Origin: Akkermansiaceae bacterium
GTDB taxonomy: Bacteria; Verrucomicrobiota; Verrucomicrobiia; Verrucomicrobiales; Akkermansiaceae
Assembly (NCBI GenBank): GCA_021733795.1
Contig: JAIPKB010000021.1
Location: forward strand, 1 to 45,618
Length of the DNA: 45,618 bases
Direction: 5' to 3'
Position numbers and translations under genes: made by a program. The notes under the pieces were generated by a model. That model saw nothing but the letters and a program-made list of their open reading frames with translations. It did no database searches and was not told the origin of the DNA. Positions 25,574 to 35,134 of this stretch are shown here, piece after piece (position 1 is the first letter of the stretch; each line of letters opens with the position of its first letter).

Positions 25574-26287
25574 CTATTCGGTTTTGAGAACGGCGAGATC
25601 GCCGGTGCGTGGGGATTCCACAGAGGGGTCTGAGTGTTCGATGAAGGCTCCGCTGACGGCCTTGCGGACATCGGCGAGAATGGCTTTCCCGTAGTGTTGC
25701 TGAGCGCGGAACAGGTCGAAGGTCATGCCGATTTTGGCATTCTGGTTTTCACCCACATTGAGGACGATCAGACCGCTTTCCTGGTCGATGCTGACGATCC
25801 GGGCTTGCTGAAGCGAGCCGGTTCGGACATCGGGACGGGGTTTGTGCTTGAATCCGAGGACCGAGTCAAGCTCACGCAGCGAGGTTTCCAAGCGGAGTCG
25901 CGAATCGGGATCGGAAACCACCGCCTGGCGCAGGTAATCCAGGATGGAGGAGATGACCCGGGTGGAGGCGGCTTCGAGTTCAGCGTTGCGTTCCCGAGCC
26001 AGTTCGAGGTCGGCCGCGGCCTGAATGAGTCGGTCATTGCCCCCATCGAGGAGGTTTTTGCCGAGCGCTTCGAGGCTGAGGCGGACCTGGGCGAGTTGCT
26101 CGGTGGCGTCTTTCTCGGCGCGGTTGGCCTGGAGCAGGCTGCGTTGGAGGCTGACGTTTTGCGCCCGGAGGTCGGCGATGAGGTCCTGCATTTCCTCCGC
26201 TGTGGGTTCGGCCGCCTGGGCCAAACCGACCGTTGCCAGCAGCCCGAGGGCGGCGGCGATGGTGCGGAAGTGACGGCGGGAACTCAT
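25574..26287 (-). CDS. Exported coiled-coil protein inserted in the S10 cluster, unknown function
   Basis: A 237-residue protein that I do not recognise. Residues 1-25 form a Sec signal peptide (SSRRHFRTIAAALGLLAT, then GLAQAAEP with an AQA cleavage site). Residues 30-140 are a predicted coiled coil rich in Leu, Ala, Glu and Arg (EEMQDLIADLRAQNVSLQRS onward). Residues 160-237 form a small beta-rich end (ARIVSIDQESGLIVLNVGEN, AKIGMTFDLFRAQQHYGKAI, SPRTGDLAVLK), like the SH3/FlgT-like C-terminal domains of other envelope proteins. The gene lies between rpsS (23 bp upstream) and rplV (38 bp downstream) on the same strand, so it is probably co-transcribed with ribosomal genes. Base composition is like that of its neighbours, so recent foreign origin is not evident. 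Confidence 0.75.
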   Translation of the reverse strand: MSSRRHFRTIAAALGLLATVGLAQAAEPTAEEMQDLIADLRAQNVSLQRSLLQANRAEKDATEQLAQVRLSLEALGKNLLDGGNDRLIQAAADLELARERNAELEAASTRVISSILDYLRQAVVSDPDSRLRLETSLRELDSVLGFKHKPRPDVRTGSLQQARIVSIDQESGLIVLNVGENQNAKIGMTFDLFRAQQHYGKAILADVRKAVSGAFIEHSDPSVESPRTGDLAVLKTE

Positions 26288-26310
26288 GATGAAGGAGGGG
26301 TGGGCAGGGG

Positions 26311-26583
26311 TTACTTTTTGCCGATGCCGCCGTGCTGGCGGAAGATGCGGGTAGGGGCGAACTCACCGAGTTTGTGGCCCACCATGTTCTCGGTGACATA
26401 GACCGGAACGAAGGTTTTACCATTGTGGACGGCGAAGTTATGGGAGACGAAGTCCGGAGTAATCATGGAGCTGCGGCTCCAGGTTTTGATGGGCTTGCGA
26501 TCAGAACCGGTGGCGGCCACGGCATCGATCTTGGCGAGAAGCTTCTGATCGACGAACGGGCCTTTCTTGAGGGAGCGGGGCAT
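26311..26583 (-). CDS. rpsS: Small-subunit ribosomal protein uS19
   Basis: A 90-residue protein of the 30S head that contacts uS13 and the A-site finger. The sequence [20 protein letters not shown], then [20 protein letters not shown] and [29 protein letters not shown] is the full S19 signature. It follows rplB by 45 bp. Normally rplV comes next, but here the exported coiled-coil gene intervenes. No Shine-Dalgarno site is visible. Confidence 0.97.
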   Translation of the reverse strand: MPRSLKKGPFVDQKLLAKIDAVAATGSDRKPIKTWSRSSMITPDFVSHNFAVHNGKTFVPVYVTENMVGHKLGEFAPTRIFRQHGGIGKK

Positions 26584-26628
26584 GGTGTGCGGGGCGTTGA
26601 AGTGCGGATGGTGGGGCGTAAGAGGCGG

Positions 26629-27468
26629 TTAGTGCTTCTTGTGGCGGGATTGAACGATAAATACAGAGGTGGTCTTGTTGCGCTTGCGGGTTTTCTGGCC
26701 CTTGGCGTGCCCCCATGGACTGAGGAGATGCTGGCGACCACCACCGGATTTCGATTTGCCTTCACCACCGCCGTTGGGGTGGTCCACCGGGTTCATGGTC
26801 ATGCCGCGGACGGTGGGACGGACGCCCATCCAACGGGTGCGGCCAGCCTTGCCGGAGACCTCGTTCATGTGGTCGCGGTTGCCGACCTGGCCGATGGTGC
26901 AGAAGCAGGCTTCGTGGAAGCGGCGGATCTCACCGGATGGCATTTTGACCAGCGCCCAGCCACCGTCGCGGTTGGAAAGGACGGCTTGCTGACCGGCGGA
27001 CCGGGCGACCTTGCCGCCGTTGCCAGGAAGCAGTTCGATGTTGTGAATGGCGGTGCCGAGTGGCACTGCGCTGAGCGGCATGGCATTGCCGGTCTTGGGA
27101 GCGACCTTGTCACCGGAGACCACCGTGGCACCAACTTCCAGCCCGACCGGGGCAAGGATGTAGGATTTCTGACCGTCCTCGTATTGGATGAGGGCGATGC
27201 GGCAGGTGCGGTTGGGATCGTATTCGATGGCAGTCACCGTGGCAGGCATGTCACGCTTCTTGCGCTTGAAGTCGATGATCCGGTAGTGGCGCTTGTGGCC
27301 ACCGCCGATATGACGGCAGGTGATGCGGCCGGTGTTGTTGCGGCCACCGGAGCGCTTGAGCGGAACGATGAGGCTTTTCTCCGGCTTGCTCTTGCTGATC
27401 TCCTCGAACGAGGGATGTGCCTTGTAGCGTGCGGATGGGGTGATCGGGTTGTAAGTTTTGAGGGGCAT
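26629..27468 (-). CDS. rplB: Large-subunit ribosomal protein uL2
   Basis: A 279-residue, highly conserved protein needed for subunit joining and peptidyl transfer. The start is put at 27468 ([20 protein letters not shown]); upstream residues in the same frame do not fit the family. Signatures are [47 protein letters not shown] and [17 protein letters not shown], with the last holding the conserved functional His region near HPNGGGEG. Length is six residues over E. coli L2. It lies between rplW and rpsS. Confidence 0.97.
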   Translation of the reverse strand: MPLKTYNPITPSARYKAHPSFEEISKSKPEKSLIVPLKRSGGRNNTGRITCRHIGGGHKRHYRIIDFKRKKRDMPATVTAIEYDPNRTCRIALIQYEDGQKSYILAPVGLEVGATVVSGDKVAPKTGNAMPLSAVPLGTAIHNIELLPGNGGKVARSAGQQAVLSNRDGGWALVKMPSGEIRRFHEACFCTIGQVGNRDHMNEVSGKAGRTRWMGVRPTVRGMTMNPVDHPNGGGEGKSKSGGGRQHLLSPWGHAKGQKTRKRNKTTSVFIVQSRHKKH

Positions 27469-27515
27469 GACTCGCGGAACGGTGAAGGTTGCGTTTGGAG
27501 TGGTAGGCGGGAGGA

Positions 27516-27800
27516 TCAGACGAGGTCGAGAGACTCTCCTTCCGCCAGACGGACGATGGCTTTTTTCCAACTGGCGGTGCGCCCGGCATCGGCCCGGCGG
27601 CGGCGGCGAAGCTTGCCGGAACAGTTGGCAGTGCGAACGGCAACGACTTTCTTGTCAAACAAGCTTTCGACGGCGCGCTTGATGTCAAGTTTGTTGGCCT
27701 TGCGGTCAACTTCGAGAACGATCTCGTTGTTGGTTTCCTGGAGCAGGGTAGCCTTTTCGCTGAGGCGGACGTTTCTAACGACCTGGTAAATGTCTTTCAT
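27516..27800 (-). CDS. rplW: Large-subunit ribosomal protein uL23
   Basis: A 94-residue protein at the tunnel exit, the main docking point for trigger factor and SRP. It reads [40 protein letters not shown] and [20 protein letters not shown], then [18 protein letters not shown]. The central loop is short but within family range. It follows rplD by 23 bp and precedes rplB by 47 bp. The leader has no Shine-Dalgarno site close to the ATG. Confidence 0.96.
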   Translation of the reverse strand: MKDIYQVVRNVRLSEKATLLQETNNEIVLEVDRKANKLDIKRAVESLFDKKVVAVRTANCSGKLRRRRRADAGRTASWKKAIVRLAEGESLDLV

Positions 27801-27823
27801 GGTCTGTGGGAGTGATCCTGGGG

Positions 27824-28432
27824 TCAGGCGGTGCGATTGGCCAAAGTGGTGAGGGCGTCACCCACGAGGATGACTGACTTGGCGAGAAGGAGTTGTTCGA
27901 TGTTGACATCGGAGGCGGTGACCAACTGGACCCAACTGACGTTGCGGCCGGCGAGGTAGGTGGTTTCGTCAAAAGTGTCGCTGACAATGAGAATCTTGGC
28001 GGGAGGGGTCATGGCGCTCACGGTTGCGATGAATGACTTGGTCTTGCCATCGGCAACGGAGAACGAATCGACGGTAAGGATCTTACCGGCGCTGGTCAGG
28101 TCACCCAACACGCGGCGGAGAGCCAGGCGGCGGGTGGTCTTGTTGACTTTTTTGGAGTAGTCGCGGGGGCGGGGGCCGAAGACCACACCACCACCGACGA
28201 AGATCGGGGCGCGCTTGTCGCCGTGACGGGCGTTGCCGGTCCCTTTCTGGCGATAGATTTTCTTGTTATTCCCGGAAACCTCGCCGCGGGTCTTGGTGCT
28301 GGCGGAACCGGTGCGGCGGTTGGCACGGTAGGCGGTGACGAGGTCGTGGACGGCTTGACGGCCCTTTTCGGCACCGACCAAAACGATATTGGCGGCTTGG
28401 GCGTCTTCAGCAGTGAAGGTCTTTGCGGACAT
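27824..28432 (-). CDS. rplD: Large-subunit ribosomal protein uL4
   Basis: A 202-residue protein with an extended loop in the exit tunnel. The loop is visible as TKTRGEVSGNNKKIYRQKGT followed by GNARHGDKRAPIFVGGGVVF; the globular part has RRLALRRVLGDLTSAGKILT. In E. coli L4 also represses the S10 operon by binding its leader; here no separate S10 leader is evident, since rpsJ follows fusA directly. The first residues (MSAKTFTAEDAQAANIVLVG) are typical of the fold's start. Confidence 0.96.
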   Translation of the reverse strand: MSAKTFTAEDAQAANIVLVGAEKGRQAVHDLVTAYRANRRTGSASTKTRGEVSGNNKKIYRQKGTGNARHGDKRAPIFVGGGVVFGPRPRDYSKKVNKTTRRLALRRVLGDLTSAGKILTVDSFSVADGKTKSFIATVSAMTPPAKILIVSDTFDETTYLAGRNVSWVQLVTASDVNIEQLLLAKSVILVGDALTTLANRTA

Positions 28433-28472
28433 GTCAGTATGGCGTGTGATGGTTCAGTGTGACCGGATGAGG

Positions 28473-29108
28473 TCAGGCGGTCTTTTTCTTGGCCGCGCGG
28501 ATGGTGAGGTAGCTGCCTTTGGCTCCGGCGACCGGGCCGGAGACGAGGATGACCCCATCCTCCGGGCGGATGGCAACGATCTTGAGATTCTGTACGGTGC
28601 GGCGGGCGCCGCCCATGCGGCCGGGCATTTTCTGGTTTTTCCAAACCCGGCCGGGAGTGGAGCTACAACCGATGGAACCGGTCCGGCGATGCATCATCGA
28701 ACCGTGGGTCTGGCGGAGACCGCCGAAGCCGTGGCGTTTGTAGGCGCCTTGGAATCCGCGACCGATGGTGGTGCCGATGACATCGACCCATTGGCCGGTG
28801 GTGAAGAGTTCCATGCCGGGATGGGCGGTGGGAGGAGTGGTGCCGTCAACGAGCCGGAACTCCTTGACGAAGCGCTTGGGCGCGGACCCGGCTTTCTTGA
28901 AGCGACCGAGATCCGGCTTGTTGACGCGTTGTTCCTTTTGATCGTCGAAACCGACTTGCACGGCTGTGTAGCCATCGGATTCCGGAGTTTTCACCTGAAG
29001 AATGGTGTTTCCGGAGACATCGATGACGGTGACGGGGATCATGCTGCCGGCCTGTTGATCGAACAGGCGGGTCATGCCGAGCTTTTTACCTAGGAGACCG
29101 AGGGACAT
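28473..29108 (-). CDS. rplC: Large-subunit ribosomal protein uL3
   Basis: A 211-residue protein that reaches the peptidyl-transferase centre and starts 50S assembly. The start is set at 29108 (MSLGLLGKKLGMTRLFDQQA); the frame upstream is only translated 7-bp repeat. Signatures are GTTIGRGFQGAYKRHGFGGL, RQTHGSMMHRRTGSIGCSST and GRVWKNQKMPGRMGGARRTV. Six heptamer repeats (29117-29158) end 8 bp from the ATG, and there is no Shine-Dalgarno site. It follows rpsJ by 70 bp. Confidence 0.97.
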   Translation of the reverse strand: MSLGLLGKKLGMTRLFDQQAGSMIPVTVIDVSGNTILQVKTPESDGYTAVQVGFDDQKEQRVNKPDLGRFKKAGSAPKRFVKEFRLVDGTTPPTAHPGMELFTTGQWVDVIGTTIGRGFQGAYKRHGFGGLRQTHGSMMHRRTGSIGCSSTPGRVWKNQKMPGRMGGARRTVQNLKIVAIRPEDGVILVSGPVAGAKGSYLTIRAAKKKTA

Positions 29109-29116
29109 GGCGAGTG

Positions 29117-29158
29117 AAATTTGAAATTTGAAATTTGAGATATGAAATATGAAATATC
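29117..29158. repeat. Six 7-bp repeats in the leader of rplC
   Basis: Three AAATTTG units, then AGATATG, AAATATG and AAATATC, stand between rpsJ and rplC on the plus strand. In the coding sense they read CAAATTT and lie 8 bp before the rplC ATG, in the same orientation as the array before dus and the one before rplN. Confidence 0.9.
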
Positions 29159-29178
29159 GGATGCGGGAGCGGCCCCTG

Positions 29179-29487
29179 TCAGATCCGGATGGTGATGTCA
29201 ACGCCGGCGGGGAGGTTGAGCTTTTTCAGTTCATCGACGGTGCGGGCGGTCGGGTCCACGATGTCGAGGAGCCGCTTGTGGGTGCGGATCTCGAACTGTT
29301 CGGCTGACTTTTTGTTGACGTGGACGGAGCGGTTGACGCTGAACTTCTCGATGCGGGTGGGCAGCGGAATCGGTCCGGCGACGCGGGCTCCGGTGCGTTT
29401 GGCGGTCTCCACGATTTCCTTGGCCGAGCGGTCGATGGCGCGGTGGTCGTAAGCACGCAGACGGATGCGAATTTTCTGGTTTTCCAT
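29179..29487 (-). CDS. rpsJ: Small-subunit ribosomal protein uS10 (NusE)
   Basis: A 102-residue protein of the 30S head that also serves in transcription antitermination with NusB. It has [60 protein letters not shown] and [10 protein letters not shown], all conserved. It follows fusA by 46 bp, and tuf, often between them, is missing. Thus the str and S10 parts run on without a clear break. Confidence 0.97.
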   Translation of the reverse strand: MENQKIRIRLRAYDHRAIDRSAKEIVETAKRTGARVAGPIPLPTRIEKFSVNRSVHVNKKSAEQFEIRTHKRLLDIVDPTARTVDELKKLNLPAGVDITIRI

Positions 29488-29533
29488 GGCGTTGGGTAGG
29501 TTGGCGGTTGAGCGTGACGGTGGGGTTGATCGG

Positions 29534-31678
29534 TTAGTAGCCGGGGAAGTCGCCGACGATGGACTCGACGACGCTTTTGGGGACTTGTTCGAAATGGGAG
29601 GGGGTCATGGCGTGGGAGGCACGGCCAGAGGAAAGGGTGCGGACATCGGTGGAATATCCAAACATCTCCTTGAGCGGGACATTGGCGTGGACGATGGCGA
29701 AGCTGCCTTTGGACTCGGTGTGCTGGATCTGGCCGCGGCGGCGACTCAGGTCGCCCATCACGTCCCCCTGGAAATCATCCGGGGTGGAAACCTCAACGGC
29801 CATGATCGGCTCCAGCAGTATGGGGCCGGCTTTGGCGAAGCCATCCTTCACGGCGAAATAGGCGGCCATTGAGAAGGCCCCTTCGTTGGAGTCCACCTCG
29901 TGGGAGGAACCGCCGGTGATGTCCACGTGGACATCGACCACCGGATAGCTGGCAATGATGCCATTGGTGAGTGCTTGGGAGACGCCCTTGAAGACGGCTG
30001 GCATGAACTCCTTGGGAATGGAACCGCCGATGGTCTTGTCCTCGACCGAATGGCCTTCGCCCTTGCCGTTGGGGCGGACGTTGAGGATCACATGACCATA
30101 TTGGCCGCGACCACCGGTTTGGCGGATCAGCTTGCCTTCGCCTTGGGCCGCCTTGGTGATGGTTTCGCGGTAGGCGATCTGGGGAGTGCCGACGTTGACG
30201 CCGACCTTGAACTCGTTGCGGATGCGGTCGACGATGATCTCCAGGTGGAGTTCGCCCATGCCGGAGATGATGGTCTGGGCGGTTTCCTCATCGGTCTTGA
30301 CCGTGAAGGTAGGATCCTCCTCGCTCAAGCGGGTGAGCACGGTGGCGAGTTTGTCCTGGTCGGCCTTGGTTTTGGGCTCGACGGCCATGGAGATGACCGG
30401 CACCGGGAAGGTCGGGGGCTCGAGCACCACTTCGTGACCGGGCACGGTGAGGGTGTCGCCAGTGGCCACGTTTTTCAAGCCGACCATCGCTGCGATGTCG
30501 CCGGCGTAACAGGCATCGACGTCCTTGTGGGAGTCTGCCTGGACCTGGATGAGGCGACCGATGCGCTCGGAGCGGCGGGTGCGCGGGTTGTAGACAGTGT
30601 CTCCCTTTTTGATAACCCCTGAGTAAACGCGGAAGAAAACGAGCTTGCCGACGTATTTGTCGGCCCAGAGTTTGAAGGCGAGCGCGGTGAACTTGCCGTG
30701 GTCGGTGGTTGGCACGCTGATCGAGATCCCCTCATTTTCCGGGTCCATGCCGACGGTATCGGCGATGTCGAGCGGGCTGGGAAGGTAATCGACCACGGCG
30801 TCCAGCAGGTATTGGACGCCCTTGTTTTTGAAAGCGGAGCCACCGGCCACGGGCACCAGTTGGTTGGCAATGGTGGCGCGGCGCAAGGCCTGTTTGAGTT
30901 CCAACCGGGAGATTGGCTGCTCGTGGATGAATTGCTCGCCGAGTTCATCGTCCACATCGGCCACCGTGTGGATCAAATCATCGTAGGCCTGGCGACCGAT
31001 CTCGACGAGATCGCCCTCGAGGTTGCAGACGGTGTAGGTCGATCCGAATTGGTCGTCGCTGGAGAAATAGACGGCCTTTTGGTTGACGACGTCGAGCTGG
31101 CCGATCAACTGGTCTTCCGCCCCGATCGGGATGAGGACCGCGGCCGGAATGGCTCCGAGTTTCTCACGGATTTCATCGACGACGGCCTGGAAGTTGGCAC
31201 CGGTGCGGTCCATCTTGTTGACGAAGACGATCCGCGGGACGTGGTATTTGGTGGCTTGGCGCCAAACGGTTTCGGTTTGCGGCTGGACGCCGGCGACCGC
31301 ACAGAACACCACGATGGCACCGTCGAGCACCCGGAGCGAACGCTCGACCTCGGCGGTGAAATCGACATGCCCGGGAGTGTCGATGATGTTGATCCGGATT
31401 TTCTGCTCCGGAAAAAGTTTATCAGTTCCGTCTTCGGGCCGCTGGCACCATTCGGTGGTGACGGCGGCGGAGGTGATGGTGATCCCGCGCTCGCGCTCCT
31501 GCTCCATCCAGTCGGTGGTGGTGGCACCGTCGTGAACCTCGCCGATCTTGTGGATCAGGCCGGTGTAAAACAAGGTCCGTTCCGTGAGGGTCGTCTTCCC
31601 CGCATCGATGTGCGCCGCAATCCCGATATTCCGGGTGCGTTCAAGCACATACTGGCGGTTTGGACTGTTGGGATTCAC
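29534..31678 (-). CDS. fusA: Translation elongation factor G
   Basis: A 714-residue GTPase that drives ribosomal translocation. The G motifs are present: [15 protein letters not shown] (P-loop), the switch I region [40 protein letters not shown] and [11 protein letters not shown]. Domains II to V follow, with [40 protein letters not shown] and the end [20 protein letters not shown]. The start codon is GTG at 31678 ([19 protein letters not shown]). It lies between rpsG and rpsJ. A single EF-G gene is seen here; a second copy elsewhere cannot be excluded. Confidence 0.98.
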   Translation of the reverse strand: MNPNSPNRQYVLERTRNIGIAAHIDAGKTTLTERTLFYTGLIHKIGEVHDGATTTDWMEQERERGITITSAAVTTEWCQRPEDGTDKLFPEQKIRINIIDTPGHVDFTAEVERSLRVLDGAIVVFCAVAGVQPQTETVWRQATKYHVPRIVFVNKMDRTGANFQAVVDEIREKLGAIPAAVLIPIGAEDQLIGQLDVVNQKAVYFSSDDQFGSTYTVCNLEGDLVEIGRQAYDDLIHTVADVDDELGEQFIHEQPISRLELKQALRRATIANQLVPVAGGSAFKNKGVQYLLDAVVDYLPSPLDIADTVGMDPENEGISISVPTTDHGKFTALAFKLWADKYVGKLVFFRVYSGVIKKGDTVYNPRTRRSERIGRLIQVQADSHKDVDACYAGDIAAMVGLKNVATGDTLTVPGHEVVLEPPTFPVPVISMAVEPKTKADQDKLATVLTRLSEEDPTFTVKTDEETAQTIISGMGELHLEIIVDRIRNEFKVGVNVGTPQIAYRETITKAAQGEGKLIRQTGGRGQYGHVILNVRPNGKGEGHSVEDKTIGGSIPKEFMPAVFKGVSQALTNGIIASYPVVDVHVDITGGSSHEVDSNEGAFSMAAYFAVKDGFAKAGPILLEPIMAVEVSTPDDFQGDVMGDLSRRRGQIQHTESKGSFAIVHANVPLKEMFGYSTDVRTLSSGRASHAMTPSHFEQVPKSVVESIVGDFPGY

Positions 31679-31720
31679 GGGCGGTGACTGGAATGCGGCG
31701 GGTAGCGGGGTGGCGGAAAG

Positions 31721-32194
31721 TTACCAGCGGAAGTGGGCGAAGGCGCGGTTGGCCTGGGCCATCTTGTGAACGTCGTCGCGTTTGCGGACGGCGGAACCCT
31801 GGTTGTTGGCGGCGTCCTTGATTTCGTTGGCGAGCGCGACGTGCATCGGGGTGCCCTTGCGGTTGCGGGCGTAGTTGACCAACCAGCGCATCGCCAGCGA
31901 CTCGGAGCGACCGGCCTCGACTTCGAGCGGCACTTGGTAAGTGGCGCCACCGACCCGGCGGGATTTAACTTCGACGCGGGGCTTGGCGTTTTCGACGGCG
32001 CGGGTGACGACTTCCAGCGGATCGACGGTGTCGATGCCTTCGTTGGCCCGGTCGATCGCCGCGTAAACGATCCGTTGGGCTAGGGAACGCTTGCCGTCAA
32101 ACATGACCTTGCTGATGAGGTGTCCGACGAGGGAACTGTCGTAACGTGGGTCGCGACGGTCTGGCTTGGTGAAAACTCGCTTGCGGCGTGGCAT
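31721..32194 (-). CDS. rpsG: Small-subunit ribosomal protein uS7
   Basis: A 157-residue primary 16S-binding protein of the 30S head and, in E. coli, the repressor of the str operon. The sequence MPRRKRVFTKPDRRDPRYDS and SLVGHLISKVMFDGKRSLAQ, then RRVGGATYQVPLEVEAGRSE and the end KMAQANRAFAHFRW are standard. It follows rpsL by 35 bp and precedes fusA by 42 bp. The leader is C/A-rich (CAACCCCTCCCACCCCACC), without a Shine-Dalgarno site. Confidence 0.97.
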   Translation of the reverse strand: MPRRKRVFTKPDRRDPRYDSSLVGHLISKVMFDGKRSLAQRIVYAAIDRANEGIDTVDPLEVVTRAVENAKPRVEVKSRRVGGATYQVPLEVEAGRSESLAMRWLVNYARNRKGTPMHVALANEIKDAANNQGSAVRKRDDVHKMAQANRAFAHFRW

Positions 32195-32229
32195 GGCGTG
32201 GTGGGGTGGGAGGGGTTGGTGGAGGTTGA

Positions 32230-32616
32230 CTAGCCTTTGGCGGCGGCCTTGGGCCGTTTGGCACCGTATTTGGAGCGGCTTTGGCGGCGCTTGTCGACAC
32301 CCAGGGTGTCAAGCGAACCACGGACGATGTGGTATCGCACGCCGGGAAGGTCTTTCACCCTGCCGCCGCGAACGAGGACGATCGAGTGTTCCTGGAGGTT
32401 GTGGCCTTCGCCGCCGATGTAGGCGATGACTTCGAAGCCGTTGGTAAGGCGGACCTTCGCCACCTTCCGAAGCGCGGAGTTCGGCTTCTTGGGTGTGCGG
32501 GTCATGACCTGGAGGCAAACTCCGCGGCGCTGGGGGCAGTTCACCAGAGCGGGCGACTTCGACTTTTCGGCCGGAGTGTGGCGTCCCTTGCGAACGAGCT
32601 GATTGATAGTAGGCAT
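32230..32616 (-). CDS. rpsL: Small-subunit ribosomal protein uS12
   Basis: A 128-residue protein of the decoding centre and first gene of the ribosomal cluster. The start is set at 32616 ([20 protein letters not shown]); the frame runs on upstream but without family likeness. Signatures are [40 protein letters not shown] and [17 protein letters not shown]. The Lys residues tied to streptomycin binding (TPKKPN and GRVKDLP) are wild type. An AGGAA just upstream of the ATG makes this one of few genes here with a fair ribosome binding site. Confidence 0.97.
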   Translation of the reverse strand: MPTINQLVRKGRHTPAEKSKSPALVNCPQRRGVCLQVMTRTPKKPNSALRKVAKVRLTNGFEVIAYIGGEGHNLQEHSIVLVRGGRVKDLPGVRYHIVRGSLDTLGVDKRRQSRSKYGAKRPKAAAKG

Positions 32617-32774
32617 GATTTCCTGCGTGGTTGTGATTGATCCGTGGGGACAAACCGGTGCGCCAGCGAGAATCCTCGCAGGAGCCTGTTTTCCGGAGCT
32701 GCACCCGATAATATCCCCCGATTTGGCGACCCGCACCGTTGCTTGGCGGCGGCAGGTCGCGTTGGGGGGCGGCG

Positions 32775-32802
32775 AATCTACCGGGCAATCCGACCAACGC
32801 AA
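32775..32802 (-). promoter_or_regulatory. Possible sigma-70-like promoter of the ribosomal cluster
   Basis: On the minus strand TTGCGT (32802-32797) and TAGATT (32780-32775) are 16 bp apart, each matching about four of six consensus bases. It lies about 160 bp before rpsL, in the divergent gap (32617-32899) shared with the acyl-CoA dehydrogenase gene. The gap has an A/T-rich stretch (about 32808-32845) that could serve either direction. Weak evidence. Confidence 0.25.
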
Positions 32803-32899
32803 GCCCTAATTTCATATTTTTTCGTTTTTTCCTCAATTTCTTGCATTTCGGCCGGAAGTCCCCAAGCTCGCCGCCGCATCAGCCCAACCGAACACCACC

Positions 32900-35134
32900 A
32901 TGCCCACTCAGGATCCCGTCCCCACTCTGCAAACCCTGCCTTCCGACCAACTTCGCGCGCTGCAATGGCGCTTCGCCGAGCGTTATGACCTCACCATGCT
33001 CGTGCAGTCGGTCCGGCAGGTCGCGCGCGGCCCGGTCGCCCGGTTGGTCGCCAACGGCGGCCGCAACAGCCACGACTGGACTCCCGAGAAAAACTCGCTG
33101 CTGGCGATCTACGACGAATCCGGCATCACTGCGGCATTCATGGATCCGGAGCACGGCGGCTTCATCGAGGGCCCGAAAAACCTCGCGCTCGCCCTGGTCG
33201 CCTTCGAACTTTCCTGGGTGGACGCCGGTGCCGCCACCTGCAGCCTCGCCAGCAACCTCGGCGTGGCCCCCATCCACGAGCGCGGCACGCCCGAGCAGGT
33301 GGCCCACTACATGCCGATGGTCTGCCCGCCCGCACCCGGCGACACCCGCGAGCCGACCCGGGTCGCCTTTGCCCTCACCGAGCCGATTCCGTTCGTGGGG
33401 GTGGAAACCGGTTTGTTAGGTGGAAAGATGCGGGTTTCCTCGTGGGAAGACGGCGGGGAACCGATGCTTCACATCGATAAACGCGGCCGTTTCATCACCA
33501 ACATGGATTTTGCCAACGTCGTGACTGCGGCCGTCGATTCCGCCGATCCGCGGATCAAGGGGAGTTGCATCGTCATCCTCGAAAAGACCGACCCCGGCCT
33601 GTGGGACTCCGGCGTGCCCACCCGCAAGATGGTCCACCAACTTTCGTCCACCTGCGACCCGGTGTTCAACCTAACCGTGCCCGCCTCCCGCATCGTCGGC
33701 GGCTACCAGGTGAAGGATGGAGTGATCATTCCGAACTTCAGCCACAGCGAGGTGATCGAGGCGGTCTTCCGCCGCACCCGCGTCACGGTGGGGCTGATGA
33801 CCTCCGCCAAACTTCTTTCCGCCATCGAACCGGTCATCCGCTACCAGCGTTCGCGCTTCCGCGGCGGCGAAACGGGCACTCCGGGGTCCCCTCGCTACGA
33901 TCTCGGCCTGCAAACCAAACAGGATGTCGTCCACCGCCTCGTCGATATCTGGGCCACCGGTGAGGCCGGTGCCTCGCTCGGGTTTGAAACCGCCCGCATG
34001 TTCGATGTGCTCGATCCGCTCGACCGCGAGAAGGACCGCCTGTTTGCCGAACAGAAACTCACCGGCCGCAGCGCATTCAAGGCGCTTGCCAAACTCCAAC
34101 TGGACGCCGCCGACTGCGTCAATCTCCGCCGCCTGCCCGCAGGGTCCCGCGACGAAGCGCGCCTCGCCGCGCTGGAAGCCAATCCGCTCGTCCAATACTC
34201 GATTCTCGACGCCCAGGCCAACGTTTTTTGCCCGGCCTGCAAGCTCTGGAACACCGGCCACGGTGCCACCATCATGCGCGAGGCGATCTCGTTGATGGGC
34301 GGCTACGGCATCACCGAGGATTGCCCCGGATTCCTCCCCCACAAGTGGATGGACGCCCAACTCGAAGCCACCTACGAAGGCCCGGAAGCCGTCCAGCGCC
34401 GCCAGCTTTCGGTCACCATGATCAATACCCTGTTCCTCAATCTCTTCGAGGGCTGGATCAAGGACCTCAAGCACCTCGCCTCCAGCTACCCGGAAACGGG
34501 TGCCTGCGCGCTCGGCTCGGCCATGGCCCTCTGGCTGTGGACCGTCCGCCACCTCCAGGACGCCACCGACGCCAACGGCGCCAAGCTCTTCAATTCCAAC
34601 CGCCACGGCATCACCTTCCCGCTCGCTGACGCCCTCTGCTGGCTGATCGCCTCCCGCCAGCAAGTCCTCGATCTCGTCCACCTCGCCGAGACCGGCCCCA
34701 CCGATCTCTCGGTCGCCGAGGAACTCCCGGGCGCGCTCTCCTTCCTCACCGACCTTTGCCACGTCCAGGCCGCCCGCGCCGCCGGCGAGACCGCCCGCAT
34801 CTGTTCGGAACTCGTCTTCGGCTACAACCACCACCCGGAATGGACCGAACACGCCTGTGCCTCCTGCTACGGCACCGCCGATCTCGACGAACTGGAAGGC
34901 ATCATGCCCGGGATCGCCAGCGGAGCCCGCGACCTCGCCGACATCGCCCCGGAAGGCCAGACCCACCCGGACAAGGCCGGCCCTTGCCCCACCGCCTCCG
35001 CCCGCATCCAGTCGTTTCTCCGCATGCGTGCCAAACTCGATGGCTGCCTCTACGGCTTCGGCCTCGCCAAAGACCGCGCCGCCAACGCGCTCACCACCGT
35101 GATGATCCCGGAAGCGCTGGATTATCCGATGTGA
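32900..35134 (+). CDS. Large acyl-CoA dehydrogenase-family flavoprotein
   Basis: A 744-residue FAD-dependent dehydrogenase. Acyl-CoA dehydrogenase features include AFALTEPIPFVGVETGLLGG (FAD/substrate loop), the helical C-half REAISLMGGYGITEDCPGFL, and YEGPEAVQRRQLSV, where the Glu of YEG is the expected catalytic base. It is about twice the length of common dehydrogenases (about 390), with some 100 extra N-terminal residues and about 200 C-terminal ones. It would oxidise an acyl-CoA or similar thioester and pass electrons to ETF; the substrate is unknown. The partner genes (ETF-QO-like, etfB, etfA) lie 4-10 kb downstream on the same strand. A copy of the last 41 bp, through the final ATG codon, occurs at 35817-35857. 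Confidence 0.85.
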   Translation: MPTQDPVPTLQTLPSDQLRALQWRFAERYDLTMLVQSVRQVARGPVARLVANGGRNSHDWTPEKNSLLAIYDESGITAAFMDPEHGGFIEGPKNLALALVAFELSWVDAGAATCSLASNLGVAPIHERGTPEQVAHYMPMVCPPAPGDTREPTRVAFALTEPIPFVGVETGLLGGKMRVSSWEDGGEPMLHIDKRGRFITNMDFANVVTAAVDSADPRIKGSCIVILEKTDPGLWDSGVPTRKMVHQLSSTCDPVFNLTVPASRIVGGYQVKDGVIIPNFSHSEVIEAVFRRTRVTVGLMTSAKLLSAIEPVIRYQRSRFRGGETGTPGSPRYDLGLQTKQDVVHRLVDIWATGEAGASLGFETARMFDVLDPLDREKDRLFAEQKLTGRSAFKALAKLQLDAADCVNLRRLPAGSRDEARLAALEANPLVQYSILDAQANVFCPACKLWNTGHGATIMREAISLMGGYGITEDCPGFLPHKWMDAQLEATYEGPEAVQRRQLSVTMINTLFLNLFEGWIKDLKHLASSYPETGACALGSAMALWLWTVRHLQDATDANGAKLFNSNRHGITFPLADALCWLIASRQQVLDLVHLAETGPTDLSVAEELPGALSFLTDLCHVQAARAAGETARICSELVFGYNHHPEWTEHACASCYGTADLDELEGIMPGIASGARDLADIAPEGQTHPDKAGPCPTASARIQSFLRMRAKLDGCLYGFGLAKDRAANALTTVMIPEALDYPM

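Noticed and set aside
30698-31687. Plus-strand frame of 329 codons opposite fusA
   Set aside because: All GTPase motifs lie on the minus strand.
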